A stretch of 64,000 nt of DNA from Micromonospora arida (GTDB lineage: Bacteria > Actinomycetota > Actinomycetes > Mycobacteriales > Micromonosporaceae). Both the position numbers and the translations under genes were made by a program. Numbering within the stretch: position 1 is the stretch's first letter; each line of letters begins with the position of its first letter. Positions 1 to 10,037 of the stretch are shown here, piece after piece. The notes below the pieces were generated by a model. That model ran no database searches. It was given only the letters and a program-made list of their open reading frames with translations, and was not told the DNA's origin. The stretch is taken from contig NZ_QGSY01000159.1 of assembly GCF_003857035.1 (NCBI RefSeq), positions 1-64,000 of the forward strand. Reading direction: 5' to 3'.

Positions 1-2
1 CT

Positions 3-239
3 CCGGTTTCAGGTTCTGCTTGGTCGCTGAACCGTCTACCGGAGACCTCGCCTACTTTCGATCTCCGACACGCGAAGATCCTCAAACCAGCTCAAGCCCT
101 GGCCCAGACTTCGACACGGGCCCTAGCCGAACTGACCGAGTGGACCCTCACGCAACGCCCCTCCGTTGCCGAGATCATCGGCCGCCCACCACGCACTTAC
201 GACGACTGGGCCGTCGAGAACGCCGACCTGTTCCGCTGA
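3..239 (+). CDS. C-terminal fragment of a probable NAD(P)-binding oxidoreductase (partial)
   Basis: An open frame enters from the left edge and stops with TGA at 237-239. The last residues read GRPPRTYDDWAVENADLFR. This resembles the C-terminal end of NmrA-like/SDR NAD(P)H-binding proteins, which commonly finish with a GRPxRTxxxWxxxxxxxF pattern. The cofactor-binding N-terminus lies outside the window, so the family call rests on this short tail only. The gene points the same way as the ATP-grasp gene at 436, with about 200 bp between them and no sign of coupling. Confidence 0.4.
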   Translation, partial: PVSGSAWSLNRLPETSPTFDLRHAKILKPAQALAQTSTRALAELTEWTLTQRPSVAEIIGRPPRTYDDWAVENADLFR

Positions 240-435
240 CCAAGGGGCCGAACGCCAGAAACGTGAGTGCCGCTTAAGCTCCTGGTGCTGCCACTCCGGT
301 GCCAAGGCTGCGAGCGCCGCACGCGTGATCGTCGGCGGAGCCTGCACCCACCCACTGCAGGATCGCCGCCGGCCGCATCGGGACGCCTGATAACCGCTGT
401 AATTGTGACGGCGTATTGGGGCAGGATCATCAGTC

Positions 436-1200
436 GTGACACTTGTCCTGCCGCCGCGGCTGACGGCCTCGGCTCGGCGCCTGCGCGACGCCGCTCATCG
501 CCGCGGACTACGCACCGTCCAGCTCGGCTCTTTCGAAGTGCCCGCTGGACTGCGTGCTGATCACCTTCACGCGGGACCGGGCTTCGCCGACGTCGTCGCA
601 CCGCTACTCGGGATCGCGCCGCTGGAAGCTGAACCCGGCTGGCTGACTGGCCTTCCTCGTGAACTTACCCGCCGCGAAATCACCCTGGTCGCCATCGGCG
701 AGGCCTACGAACTCCGTCGCCCGGCGTTCATCAAGTCGCCCAATGACAAGACCATCCCGGCGATGATCTACACGGATGGCTCCCGCCTGCCCGGCCCGGA
801 TGCTGTCGACCGGCGGACTCCAGTGCTCGTTAGCGACATCGTCGACTTCACCGCCGAGTACCGGCTACACGTGCTCGACGCTGTTGTCTACGCAGGCAGC
901 CAGTACGCCGTTCACGGCCGGTTGCACCTCGGCCCTCCGTCAACCGAAGCGCTAGCCTTCGGCGCCGATCTCATCGCCGGTTTCGGGCACACGTTGCCCT
1001 CCGCCATCGTCGTAGACGTAGGACTGGTCGAGGGCTGTTGGGCCGTGATCGAGGCGAATGCCGCATGGGCCAGCGGCGCCTACGTAGCGGATCCCGACCT
1101 GGTCCTTGATGTCGTCCTTCGTGCGGCAAGCCCAACGGCTTCGGTGACCGCCCGCGACCGACAGTTCGTCCGACGGCCTCAGCCGACCGCTGCGCTTTAA
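436..1200 (+). CDS. ATP-grasp domain protein, R2K clade
   Basis: A 254-residue protein with a GTG start; an AGGA stands about 10 nt upstream. The central part has a conserved lysine segment (FIKSPNDKTIPAMIY), then SDIVDFTAEYRLHVL, and near the C-terminus a metal-binding style motif (VVDVGLVEGCWAVIEANAAW). This order fits the compact R2K-type ATP-grasp proteins, which are predicted carboxylate-amine ligases that modify peptides or proteins. No substrate gene is visible next to it: the downstream gene is convergent and unrelated. Family level is reasonably sure. The reaction and substrate are unknown. Confidence 0.75.
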   Translation: MTLVLPPRLTASARRLRDAAHRRGLRTVQLGSFEVPAGLRADHLHAGPGFADVVAPLLGIAPLEAEPGWLTGLPRELTRREITLVAIGEAYELRRPAFIKSPNDKTIPAMIYTDGSRLPGPDAVDRRTPVLVSDIVDFTAEYRLHVLDAVVYAGSQYAVHGRLHLGPPSTEALAFGADLIAGFGHTLPSAIVVDVGLVEGCWAVIEANAAWASGAYVADPDLVLDVVLRAASPTASVTARDRQFVRRPQPTAAL

Positions 1201-1250
1201 GTCGGCAGGTCCAAGCCGGTGTATTGATCTGTCGATGTCAGTACGTTCGA

Positions 1251-2165
1251 TCAGGCCTGTGAGGATGTACCCCGAACTATTGGAGGAACGCCCGGTCGTC
1301 GAAGCCGACGTCGCTGATCGATGGGCGGGCCGAGGTCAACCGATCCGCCGATTCTGGCGACGATGCCGTCTGCGGTGTATGTCGCGTTGGCGGAGACCGA
1401 TGATGGGCTTTGGTGCGTGTCACCCTGGTGGATTTCGACTGCGCCGTTGCCGGATGTGTCGAGCAGGTGAGCGGCGAGGCAGCCGACACTGTTGGCGTTC
1501 GCGATGTCCTCGTCGACGCCGATCGCTGGGGCGAACATCCGGGCGGTGCCCGTTCTTGCGGTCGGCTGCAGCGCGTAGGTGAAGCAGCCGAGATACCCGA
1601 GTTGCCGACACTCGGTTGCCAGCCGATCGAAGTCGGGCTGCATGGAGAGCAGCGTCCGGCGATCCCGGACGGGGACGAGGAGTCGTGGCATGCCGGGTGA
1701 GGCGACCCGTAGGTCGGCGGCGATGTCCGCTCGTTCCAGGCCGAGGGCCGCGATGATGCCACTGCCGGTCGCGTCAGCGTCGTCCGGTAGGGCGATGACG
1801 CCTTGGTCGAACCAGACCTCGATGCCGTCCTGGCGCCGGATGGCGGTCGTGGCGAAGGTGCGGCCTCCGCTGCACTGGCGGCCGTGGTGCTCGTTGGCGC
1901 CGCTGCGGTCCAGCAGGACGGCCTGCGCGGCGATGGTGCCATGCCCGCAGTTCGTGAGTTCCCCGGCGCTGGTGAAGAACCGCACTCTGGGTGCATCCGC
2001 TGTGCTGGTGTCGATGAACGCGGTGTGGGAGGTGCCGACTCTACGGGCGATCGCATGCCGTTCGTCGTCGATGAGCATGGCATCGTCGATCACGACTGTG
2101 GTGGGGCTACCGCCTCCCCCATAGCGGGTGCAGGCGTTCACCACCGCCACTGGTGGGCCGACCAT
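1251..2165 (-). CDS. PhzF-family epimerase/isomerase
   Basis: A 304-residue protein of normal PhzF length. The frame stays open further upstream, but the start ATG at 2165 overlaps the TGA of the preceding gene as ATGA, so it is probably translated by coupling. Family signatures are the N-terminal GGGGSPTTVV, TNCGHGTIAA in the first half and the FTYALQ and NSVGCLAAHLL stretches in the second. PhzF proteins isomerise or epimerise small metabolites using a glutamate in a SETAF-like motif. Here the equivalent stretch reads TSHTAF, with histidine in the glutamate position, so classical PhzF chemistry is uncertain. Confidence 0.8.
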   Translation of the reverse strand: MVGPPVAVVNACTRYGGGGSPTTVVIDDAMLIDDERHAIARRVGTSHTAFIDTSTADAPRVRFFTSAGELTNCGHGTIAAQAVLLDRSGANEHHGRQCSGGRTFATTAIRRQDGIEVWFDQGVIALPDDADATGSGIIAALGLERADIAADLRVASPGMPRLLVPVRDRRTLLSMQPDFDRLATECRQLGYLGCFTYALQPTARTGTARMFAPAIGVDEDIANANSVGCLAAHLLDTSGNGAVEIHQGDTHQSPSSVSANATYTADGIVARIGGSVDLGPPIDQRRRLRRPGVPPIVRGTSSQA

Positions 2166-2455
2166 CAGGCGGCCGTGACGTCGGCGAAGCGGGGAGCACC
2201 GGGTTCGAGGTCGGTGCGAGCGGTGTGGGCGGCGAAACGGATCGCGTGGTACCACCCGTCCCGCTCGCGAAGTGCTGGGGACAGTTGGCGGCCGAGTTGA
2301 TACCGGCCCCAATGGCTCGTCGCGATGGTCATCGGCAGGTTCTTGGCGAACGTCCGGAACAAGCCGATGCGAGGCATACCGGGCGGCATCATCGTGGCGA
2401 GTTGCGCCTCCACGTCGGGCGTGAACTGGGGTTCGAGCGCTGGGATGCGAGCCAT
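2165..2455 (-). pseudogene. Carboxymuconolactone decarboxylase-like gene with internal in-frame deletion
   Basis: A 96-residue frame. The first 65 residues (MARIPALEP..., MMPPGMPRIGLFRT..., LSPALRERD) match the start of actinobacterial carboxymuconolactone decarboxylase/AhpD-like proteins of about 180-190 residues. The next residues (GWYHAIRFAAHTARTDLEPGAPRF) match the C-terminal end of the same family. The middle, including the CxxC redox motif that normally follows LRERE, is missing. This looks like an in-frame deletion, so the product should lack peroxidase or decarboxylase activity. It still overlaps the PhzF start by 4 bp, so it may survive as a translated leader. Confidence 0.65.
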
Positions 2456-2535
2456 GGCCAGACTCCGGATGCTTCCGATTTAGAAGCACGGTAGCGATTT
2501 TGCCTCCGAAACGCCAGGGCAGGCGTTTCGCGGGT

Positions 2536-2880
2536 TCAGGCCTTGTCGTCCACGCTCAAGGTCGAGGCCCACGCGTCGGACCAGCGAACGAGCGGGCGCA
2601 AGGCCTGGTAGGCGCCCCGGCCGAGGTCGGTGAGCGCATAGGCCGTGTCCGCCTGCTGAGCGACGAGGTGGGCGTCGAGCAGTTCGGTCAGCCGCTGCCG
2701 CAGAACACTGGATGACATGTTGTCGCAGCGCTGCTGCAGCGCGCGGAAGCCGACCGGCCCATGCTGCAACTCCCAGATGATGCGCAGGTTCCAGCGACGC
2801 CCGAACAGGTCGAGGGCGGCCATGAGGGGTCGTCCGGTACTCGATCCGCGTACCGGCTTGCCCGGCCTGGGTGCCGTCAT
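2536..2880 (-). CDS. HxlR-family winged-helix transcriptional regulator
   Basis: A 114-residue protein. ATG 2880 was chosen because upstream residues in the long frame are low-complexity and unlike the family. The core shows the HxlR pattern: PLMAALDLFGRRWNLRIIWEL, GFRALQQRC, MSSSVLRQRLTELLDAHLV and a YALTDLG wing. It is divergent from the nitronate monooxygenase gene, with a 90-bp region between them that carries TTCGAT-type repeats. Autoregulation and control of the divergent operon are therefore likely. The inducer is unknown. Confidence 0.85.
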   Translation of the reverse strand: MTAPRPGKPVRGSSTGRPLMAALDLFGRRWNLRIIWELQHGPVGFRALQQRCDNMSSSVLRQRLTELLDAHLVAQQADTAYALTDLGRGAYQALRPLVRWSDAWASTLSVDDKA

Positions 2881-2902
2881 CGCCTGCGCCGCCCCTCTTG
2901 AT

Positions 2903-2954
2903 GCTTCGATATTCGATACAGTACCGTCTGGAGCGTTGATTCGATTCTCGAAGC
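2903..2954. promoter_or_regulatory. Candidate HxlR operator in divergent promoter region
   Basis: Between the divergent starts (2880 and 2970) the unit TTCGAT occurs at 2905-2910, 2912-2917 and 2940-2945. GCTTCGA (2903-2909) has its exact inverse TCGAAGC at 2948-2954. The segment is also AT-richer than its surroundings. Repeats in such a spacer are typical binding sites for the divergently encoded regulator. No binding data exist here. Confidence 0.35.
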
Positions 2955-2969
2955 GATCGGGGCTGCTTC

Positions 2970-3973
2970 GTGAGGCGATTGCGCACTGCATTGTGTGACC
3001 AGTTGGGCATCGATCTGCCAATCGTTCAGGCGCCCGTAGGTTCCGCGGCGGTACCGGAACTGGTGGCGGCGGTGTCCGAGGCCGGAGGTCTTGGCATGCT
3101 CGCGTTGACGTGGCAGACCCCCGATCAGGCACGGCGGAGCATCCGGCGTACCCGGGAGCTCACCACCCGGCCGTTCGGGGCAAACCTGGTTCTCGACTTC
3201 CCGGTGGACGATCTGCTCACCGTGTGCCTGGAGGAGAAGCTGCGGATCATTTCCACCTTCTGGGGTGACCCGTCGCCGGTGCACGGCCGGATTCACCGGG
3301 CCGGCGCGCTGCACCTGCACACTGTCGGTGACATCCCCGAGGCCGTGCACGCCGTCACGGCCGGGGTGGACGTCGTCGTGGCCCAAGGCTGGGAGGCAGG
3401 CGGTCACGTCCGCGGCGGCACGACCACGATGTCCCTGGTGCCGGCGGTCGTCGACGCGGTCGGGCCGGTACCGGTGGTGGCTGCGGGAGGGATCGCGGAC
3501 GGGCGTGGCGTCGCGGCGGTGCTCGCGCTCGGCGCCCAGGGCGCCATGCTGGGCACCCGCTTCCTGGCCGCTGCCGAAGCCGCCACCCACGAGGTGTACC
3601 GGCAGCACTTGATCGCGGCCACCGGAGCGGACACCGTACACACCCTCTGCTTCGACGGCGGATGGCCGAACGCCGCGCATCGCGCGCTGCGCAACACGAC
3701 CCTCCAGCGTTGGCAGGCGGCCGGCTCGCCGCCTGCCCCGCTGCGGCCCGGCGAGGGTGATCTCGTCGCCATCGACGCGTCTGGCAAGAACCGACCTCGA
3801 TACGAGGACCTGATGCCGCTGCCCGGGATGACCGGTGACCTGGCAGCCATGGCCCTGTACGCGGGCCAGTCCGTGAGCCTCGTCCACGACGTCCTGCCTG
3901 CTGCCCGCCTGCTCCACGACATCGCCGGTCAGGCCGCCGCCACCGTCGACCTGCTGCAAAGCCCGGCGACGTG

Positions 3974-3974
<1 letters not shown>
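2970..3974 (+). CDS. Nitronate monooxygenase / 2-nitropropane dioxygenase-like flavoprotein
   Basis: A 334-residue TIM-barrel FMN enzyme. The GTG start has GGGG about 7 nt upstream. Typical motifs are LPIVQAPVGSAAVPEL at the N-terminus, GVDVVVAQGWEAGGH (FMN and catalytic His region) near residue 140, and VVAAGGIADGRGVAA followed by GAQGAMLGTRF (phosphate binding) in the C-terminal half. The family oxidises alkyl nitronates with O2. It is the first gene of an operon-like run: it overlaps the HAD phosphatase start, which in turn overlaps the lpd remnant. It is probably controlled by the divergent HxlR regulator. Confidence 0.85.
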
Positions 3975-5744
<1,770 letters not shown>

Positions 5745-5881
5745 GTGATCTCCCCGGGGCTGGCTGGTCCTCACAACCGTACTGACGACCGCGGACCCCA
5801 TCCGTCATCGGTCACCGATGACGATCGCCGACTCGGTCGTCTGTACCTGTGACCGATCCCCACTCCACGAAGGAGATAGCC

Positions 5882-6589
5882 ATGACGGCAACCCCCGCGT
5901 CCAGCGCCGCCGCGCCCCCGGTCGTCGACCGGGAGACCTGGCTGCGTGAGCGCAACGAACTGCTGGTCCGGGAGAAGGCCCATACACGCGAAGGAGACGC
6001 GATCGCAGCCGCTCGTCGTCAGCTGCCGATGACCTTGATGCCGACGGTGACGGTGCGGGGCCCTGGCGGGGACACCCCGCTGGTGGAGGTGTTCGAGGGC
6101 CGCCGGATGCTCATCGCCTACTTCCACATGTGGCACGACGGCAAACCGTACGAGCATCAGTGTGAGGGGTGCACCTTCTCGACCTGTCACGTGCAGATGC
6201 TGGACTACCTGCACGCTCGGGACGTCACCTACGCCGTGTTCTGCCAGGGTCCCTACGACGAAAGTGCCCCATTCGCGGAGTTCATGGGCTACAGGTTCCC
6301 CTGGTATTCGGCGAAAGACTCCGACCCGGCTCTGGCCGACGGTCGCGGCTTCGGGTTCATCGCGTGCTACCTGCGCGACGGCGACGAGGTCTACGAGACC
6401 TACTGGACCACCGGGCGGGGCGTGGAGGCGTTGATGACCACCTACCACGCCCTGGACCTCACGGTGTACGGCCGGCAAGAGAACTGGGAAAACTCGCCTG
6501 AAGGCTGGCCGCGGGTCACCGGGCACCCGTGGCGTCTCAACGGCCGCCCCACCGCGCAATGGTCACGCCCCGGCGTCGCACCGCGATGA
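5882..6589 (+). CDS. DUF899 family thioredoxin-fold protein
   Basis: A 235-residue protein. ATG 5882 has GGAG 8 nt upstream. It shows the DUF899 layout: a helical N-terminus (RETWLRERNELLVREK), then a thioredoxin-like core with CEGCTFSTC replacing a plain CxxC, a strand-helix unit (ARDVTYAVFCQGPYDESAPF) and FMGYRFPWYS. DUF899 proteins are widespread near ECF sigma genes, and their activity is uncharacterised. The divergent layout with the SigX5-like sigma gene suggests regulation by it. Confidence 0.8.
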   Translation: MTATPASSAAAPPVVDRETWLRERNELLVREKAHTREGDAIAAARRQLPMTLMPTVTVRGPGGDTPLVEVFEGRRMLIAYFHMWHDGKPYEHQCEGCTFSTCHVQMLDYLHARDVTYAVFCQGPYDESAPFAEFMGYRFPWYSAKDSDPALADGRGFGFIACYLRDGDEVYETYWTTGRGVEALMTTYHALDLTVYGRQENWENSPEGWPRVTGHPWRLNGRPTAQWSRPGVAPR

Positions 6590-6740
6590 CGTCCTGATGA
6601 TCGAGGTGATCATGCTCGGGTCGGCAGCGGTGTCAGCCTGCTGCTGCGTCGTGCCGCCGGCGGGCGCTTCCCGCAGAGCCCGAATGCTTGCGGGTGCGAT
6701 GCGAGGCCGAGCCGTCCGACGGTACGACGATCCACTTTCC

Positions 6741-6780
6741 ATATACATATATCGATCTCTCGTATATCGTCCTCCGGATA
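6741..6780 (+). promoter_or_regulatory. AT-rich promoter/operator upstream of M23 peptidase
   Basis: A sharply AT-rich patch in otherwise ~70% GC DNA. It contains ATATAC followed by two copies of TATATCG (6748-6754 and 6763-6769) spaced 15 bp start to start. It ends about 35 bp before the peptidase start at 6814. Such a patch is a plausible promoter with a regulator site. No cognate regulator is encoded next to it. Confidence 0.35.
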
Positions 6781-6813
6781 CATGTCAGCCTCTCAACCCC
6801 CTCTGGAGAGGAC

Positions 6814-7998
6814 ATGATCATTAATCGACGCTGGATCGGTACCGCCACGGCGGCCCTACTCGTCGCCACCATGACCAGCACCGTCCCGAGCGGCGCCCAC
6901 GCCGCGCCGGCCAACGACGTCACCACCGCCGTACAGCAGAAGCTGCTCGCGGAGGCCGCAGTCGCGGCGGACCAGGCGTTTCGGACCGCCGATGTGGCGG
7001 ACACCCGGGTGGACGTCACCCGCAAGGACGGCCGGGGCTGGGCCTTCGGCACCGCCGTGCTCGTCGCCCCGCAGGGAGAGGACCTCCACCCCTCCGGTTG
7101 GCTCTTCGTCGCCCGTCAGCACCGCGGCGGCTGGCAGGTCGCCTTCGAGGGCGAAGCCACCTTCGCCGAACTGACTGCGGCCGCGCCCGCCTCCGTCGTC
7201 GCTGAGCAGGAGAGGGACACCTTCACCGCCCCCAGGACGATGGCCGCCAACGGGGACTTCCGCACCGGCATGCGCCTGCCGTTCACCGTTGGCCAGTCCT
7301 GGATCCTCCGGGGCGGCCCACACGGCTGGTCCGGCTCCCCGCGACCGTTCAGTTCCATCGACCTCTACGGCGGTGACGAGCGGGTGCTGGCCGTGCGTGC
7401 CGGCACCGCGTACACGATGTGCAAGGGCTGGATCCGGGTGGTCCACGACCGGGGGTACGCCACGGACTACTACCACCTCTGGAACAACATCAGCGTCGAC
7501 GGTGCCTCCGTCTCGGCGGGTACCTTCCTCGGCAACACCGGCACCGACATCACCTGCGGCGGCTCCGCCAGCAGCCGGCACGTGCACCTGGGGCTGCGGC
7601 AGAACAGCGCGTACGTGGCGGTCGCCACCCACAACCTGGGCAAGTGGGTGCCGCGAGAGGGCAGTGTGGCCTACGAGGGCTCCGCGCTGCACGGCTCGAA
7701 GCGCGTGAACGTCAAGGGCACGCTCTACAACTACGGCGCGCTCGGCTTCACCGAGGGCATCGTCGACAGCAACGGCGGCACGTCGGTCAGCCGGCGGTCC
7801 GGGCCAGGCACCGGGTACGGCGTCGTCGGTTCGATCGCGGACGGTGCCACGGCGGCAGTGGCATGCTCGTCGAACGGCACCTCCCACACCGGCCGCTGGG
7901 GCACCAGCACCCTGTGGAACCGGCTCACCGACGGCACCTGGATCCCCGACGCGTACCTGTACACCGGATCGGCCAATCCGGTCAACGGCTGGTGCTGA
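6814..7998 (+). CDS. Secreted M23 (beta-lytic type) metallopeptidase with SH3-like tail
   Basis: A 394-residue protein. ATG 6814 is preceded by GGAGAGG. Residues 1-30 are a signal peptide (basic RR, hydrophobic core, AHA-AP cleavage-like site). A propeptide-like region of about 110 residues follows, then an M23 catalytic domain: zinc-ligand stretch GGPHGWSGSPRPFSSIDLYGG, a YYHLWNNI segment and RHVHLG with the paired histidines. This matches beta-lytic/LasA-like endopeptidases rather than generic LytM proteins. The C-terminal ~80 residues look like a bacterial SH3 domain for cell-wall binding (VSRRSGPGTGYGVVG). It probably degrades peptidoglycan cross-bridges of other bacteria or of its own wall. 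Confidence 0.85.
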   Translation: MIINRRWIGTATAALLVATMTSTVPSGAHAAPANDVTTAVQQKLLAEAAVAADQAFRTADVADTRVDVTRKDGRGWAFGTAVLVAPQGEDLHPSGWLFVARQHRGGWQVAFEGEATFAELTAAAPASVVAEQERDTFTAPRTMAANGDFRTGMRLPFTVGQSWILRGGPHGWSGSPRPFSSIDLYGGDERVLAVRAGTAYTMCKGWIRVVHDRGYATDYYHLWNNISVDGASVSAGTFLGNTGTDITCGGSASSRHVHLGLRQNSAYVAVATHNLGKWVPREGSVAYEGSALHGSKRVNVKGTLYNYGALGFTEGIVDSNGGTSVSRRSGPGTGYGVVGSIADGATAAVACSSNGTSHTGRWGTSTLWNRLTDGTWIPDAYLYTGSANPVNGWC

Positions 7999-8122
7999 CG
8001 CCCTTCAGTGACCGCTTCCCAGCCGCCGAGACCTACTAACCAAGATCGCCGGAAACTCTTAGCGAGACAGGCCCGGGTCCGCAGCCGTTCAGGCTCCTAC
8101 CAGGCCGGCTCGCTCGGCGGGT

Positions 8123-9370
8123 CTACGACTGGGTTTCCAGTGGTTGGTGGGTCGGTGCGTTGATGGTTTCCCGGTCTGAATGCGGGGGCGCGGGGCTGCG
8201 CCATTCGACGAGCAGAACGGTGGCGTCGTCCTGAAGGCGGTCGTCCTGATGGTCGAGAATGGCGTGCACGAGCCGGCGGGCGGTCTCGGGCAGGGGCAGT
8301 TGATCGGCGACCGCTCTGGTGGCGAAATCAACGAGCCGCTCCATGCCGAACGTCTCGCCGTCGGATCTGCGGGCTTCGATGATGCCGTCGGTGTACAGCA
8401 GCACCTGGTCGCCGGGTTCGAGGGCTTCCTCGACGACCACCGGCGGGCGCCGGTCGCCGAGGGTGACCGGGAGGGCGGTCGGGGTGGGCAGCACCTTGAC
8501 GACCTTGCCGTCGCGCAAAACGATCCCACTCGGGTGACCGGCGGAGATGACCTGCAGGATTCCGGTGCGCTGATCGAGTTCGGCGAGCACCGCGGTGATC
8601 ATCCCGTACCGGTCGTGGTCGCGGACCGCGACATCGATGTGATGGTAGGTGGCGGTCAGGTCCAGGCCGGTGCGCCGGGCGTTGCGGTAGGCAGCGAGGG
8701 CGATGGAGGCGAGCACCACGGCCCGCATACCGCCACTGGAGCCATGACCTGCCGCGTCGAACAACGCCAGGTGCGCCGTGTCACCGTTGACCGCGTAGTC
8801 GAACGCGTCGCCGCCCACGTCGTAGCACGGTTCGAGGATACCGCTGATGATCAGGTGCCCGGTCGAGAAGGTCAGCGGCGGTAGCTGCGCGCGCAGCATT
8901 TCCGCGGCCAGTTGCATCGGTGCCCGGCGCCGGAGCCGCTCGATCGTGTCGCTGTATGAACTTCGGGTCACGACCAGCTCGGCGAGCAGGGACGCGACCG
9001 CGGCGCAGTCGTCGACGCTGCGATCGGCCAGCGGGCCGTCGGTGACAACTTCCAGCACGCCCATGCGTTCGCTGCCGTCGAGCACCGGCACCCATACCCG
9101 CACACCGTCATCACCGCTGGCGCTGACGCAGGTCGACGCAGTGCTGAACGCTCGACCGGCGAGGGTGCCGTCAATGTCGATCGGGTCGCGGGCCGGCGCG
9201 CTGCCACCCAGCAGCGGGAGCAGCAGCCGCTGCTGATGGTCCACCAGGTAGATCACCAGGGCACGCGCGTCCAGCAGCGGCGCCGCGCGCATCGCCATCT
9301 CGGGCAGATCATCGGGACGCGCGTGGTGCGACTGCTGCAGCAACTGCCGCAGCGATTCCAAACTACTCAC
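8123..9370 (-). CDS. GAF-SpoIIE/PP2C serine phosphatase
   Basis: A 415-residue protein. GTG 9370 was preferred because GGGAGG lies 6 nt upstream; the ATG at 9376 abuts that site. Residues ~20-160 form a GAF-like sensor (ARALVIYLVDHQQRLLLPLL). Residues ~190-400 form a PP2C phosphatase of the SpoIIE type, with metal ligands in GGDAFDY, a GHGSSGG loop, ISAGHPSGIVL, LLYTDGIIEAR and the final DDATVLL. Such enzymes dephosphorylate STAS anti-anti-sigma proteins. It is a paralogue of the phosphatase at 18586-19881 and probably part of the partner-switching network of this region. Confidence 0.88.
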   Translation of the reverse strand: MSSLESLRQLLQQSHHARPDDLPEMAMRAAPLLDARALVIYLVDHQQRLLLPLLGGSAPARDPIDIDGTLAGRAFSTASTCVSASGDDGVRVWVPVLDGSERMGVLEVVTDGPLADRSVDDCAAVASLLAELVVTRSSYSDTIERLRRRAPMQLAAEMLRAQLPPLTFSTGHLIISGILEPCYDVGGDAFDYAVNGDTAHLALFDAAGHGSSGGMRAVVLASIALAAYRNARRTGLDLTATYHHIDVAVRDHDRYGMITAVLAELDQRTGILQVISAGHPSGIVLRDGKVVKVLPTPTALPVTLGDRRPPVVVEEALEPGDQVLLYTDGIIEARRSDGETFGMERLVDFATRAVADQLPLPETARRLVHAILDHQDDRLQDDATVLLVEWRSPAPPHSDRETINAPTHQPLETQS

Positions 9371-10037
9371 AGGCATCCTCCCATGGACCAGCCCGTAGAT
9401 TGTCACTCAGCGCGGACCTGGAGGCTCTCGCTGCAGAGCCACGTCACACCGGGGTCACCTCCGCTACCTGGTGTCGCCGTGCACGTATCCAGCCACTGCT
9501 GCCCGGCCGGTGTTGTCGAACCGCTTCGTCGGGGCGTCCCATCCTCACGCCGTCGTCCGTCCCGGCTAGATCAATTCACGCGTGCCGTCCGATCGGCTGA
9601 GGCCTGTCGCACGATGAGGAGCGCCCCGTGCGTGAGTGGTTGCCGTCCGCCGGGTGATCGTGCGGCGGGCGAGCGCGGCAGATGTGCCGGTGCCCGCGTC
9701 AACTGGGCGGCATCGACGGGAACAAGCTCGGCGCGTAGACCGACTTGGTGGGCGCTCACGTTGAGACGTACCTGCCGTTCGTCGCCTGGGTGGACGGGCA
9801 CGTGGTCGGCGTCGCGTCCAATCGGCGACTTGCATGGGGGTGAACGGTGCTTGCGCCGTGGTTGCCGTGAGCTGTCGTTTCCTCCTGAGAGAGGCGGCTG
9901 TGAGGAAGACTGGAACCATCAAGCGGGCGGTTCGCTCGTTTCGATGACTGCCGCACTCGAATGGGTCGCGTGCGTGCCCGCTCGTGGCTGCTGGCTGACC
10001 CCTAGCCTGAATGGGCGGTCGTACAGGAGGGGCAACA
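9371..10037. other. 667-bp gene-poor spacer
   Basis: I see no convincing gene here. Several open frames exist on both strands but none has a good start site with a recognisable family pattern. One plus-strand stretch around 9752-9840 translates to TYLPFVAWVDGHVVGVAS after an in-frame stop and could be a gene relic. The upstream signals of both flanking genes (GGGAGG at 9377-9382, minus strand; AGGAGGGG before 10038) lie at the edges. Confidence 0.4.

Noticed and set aside
1251..2489. A 412-residue version of the PhzF gene
   Set aside because: The first ~108 residues lack PhzF homology and are the shadow of the CMD-like gene; ATG 2165 with ATGA overlap is better.
9571..9801. 76-codon minus-strand frame in the 9.4-10.0 kb spacer
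   Set aside because: No family pattern, no good ribosome site, proline/arginine-rich; probably chance.
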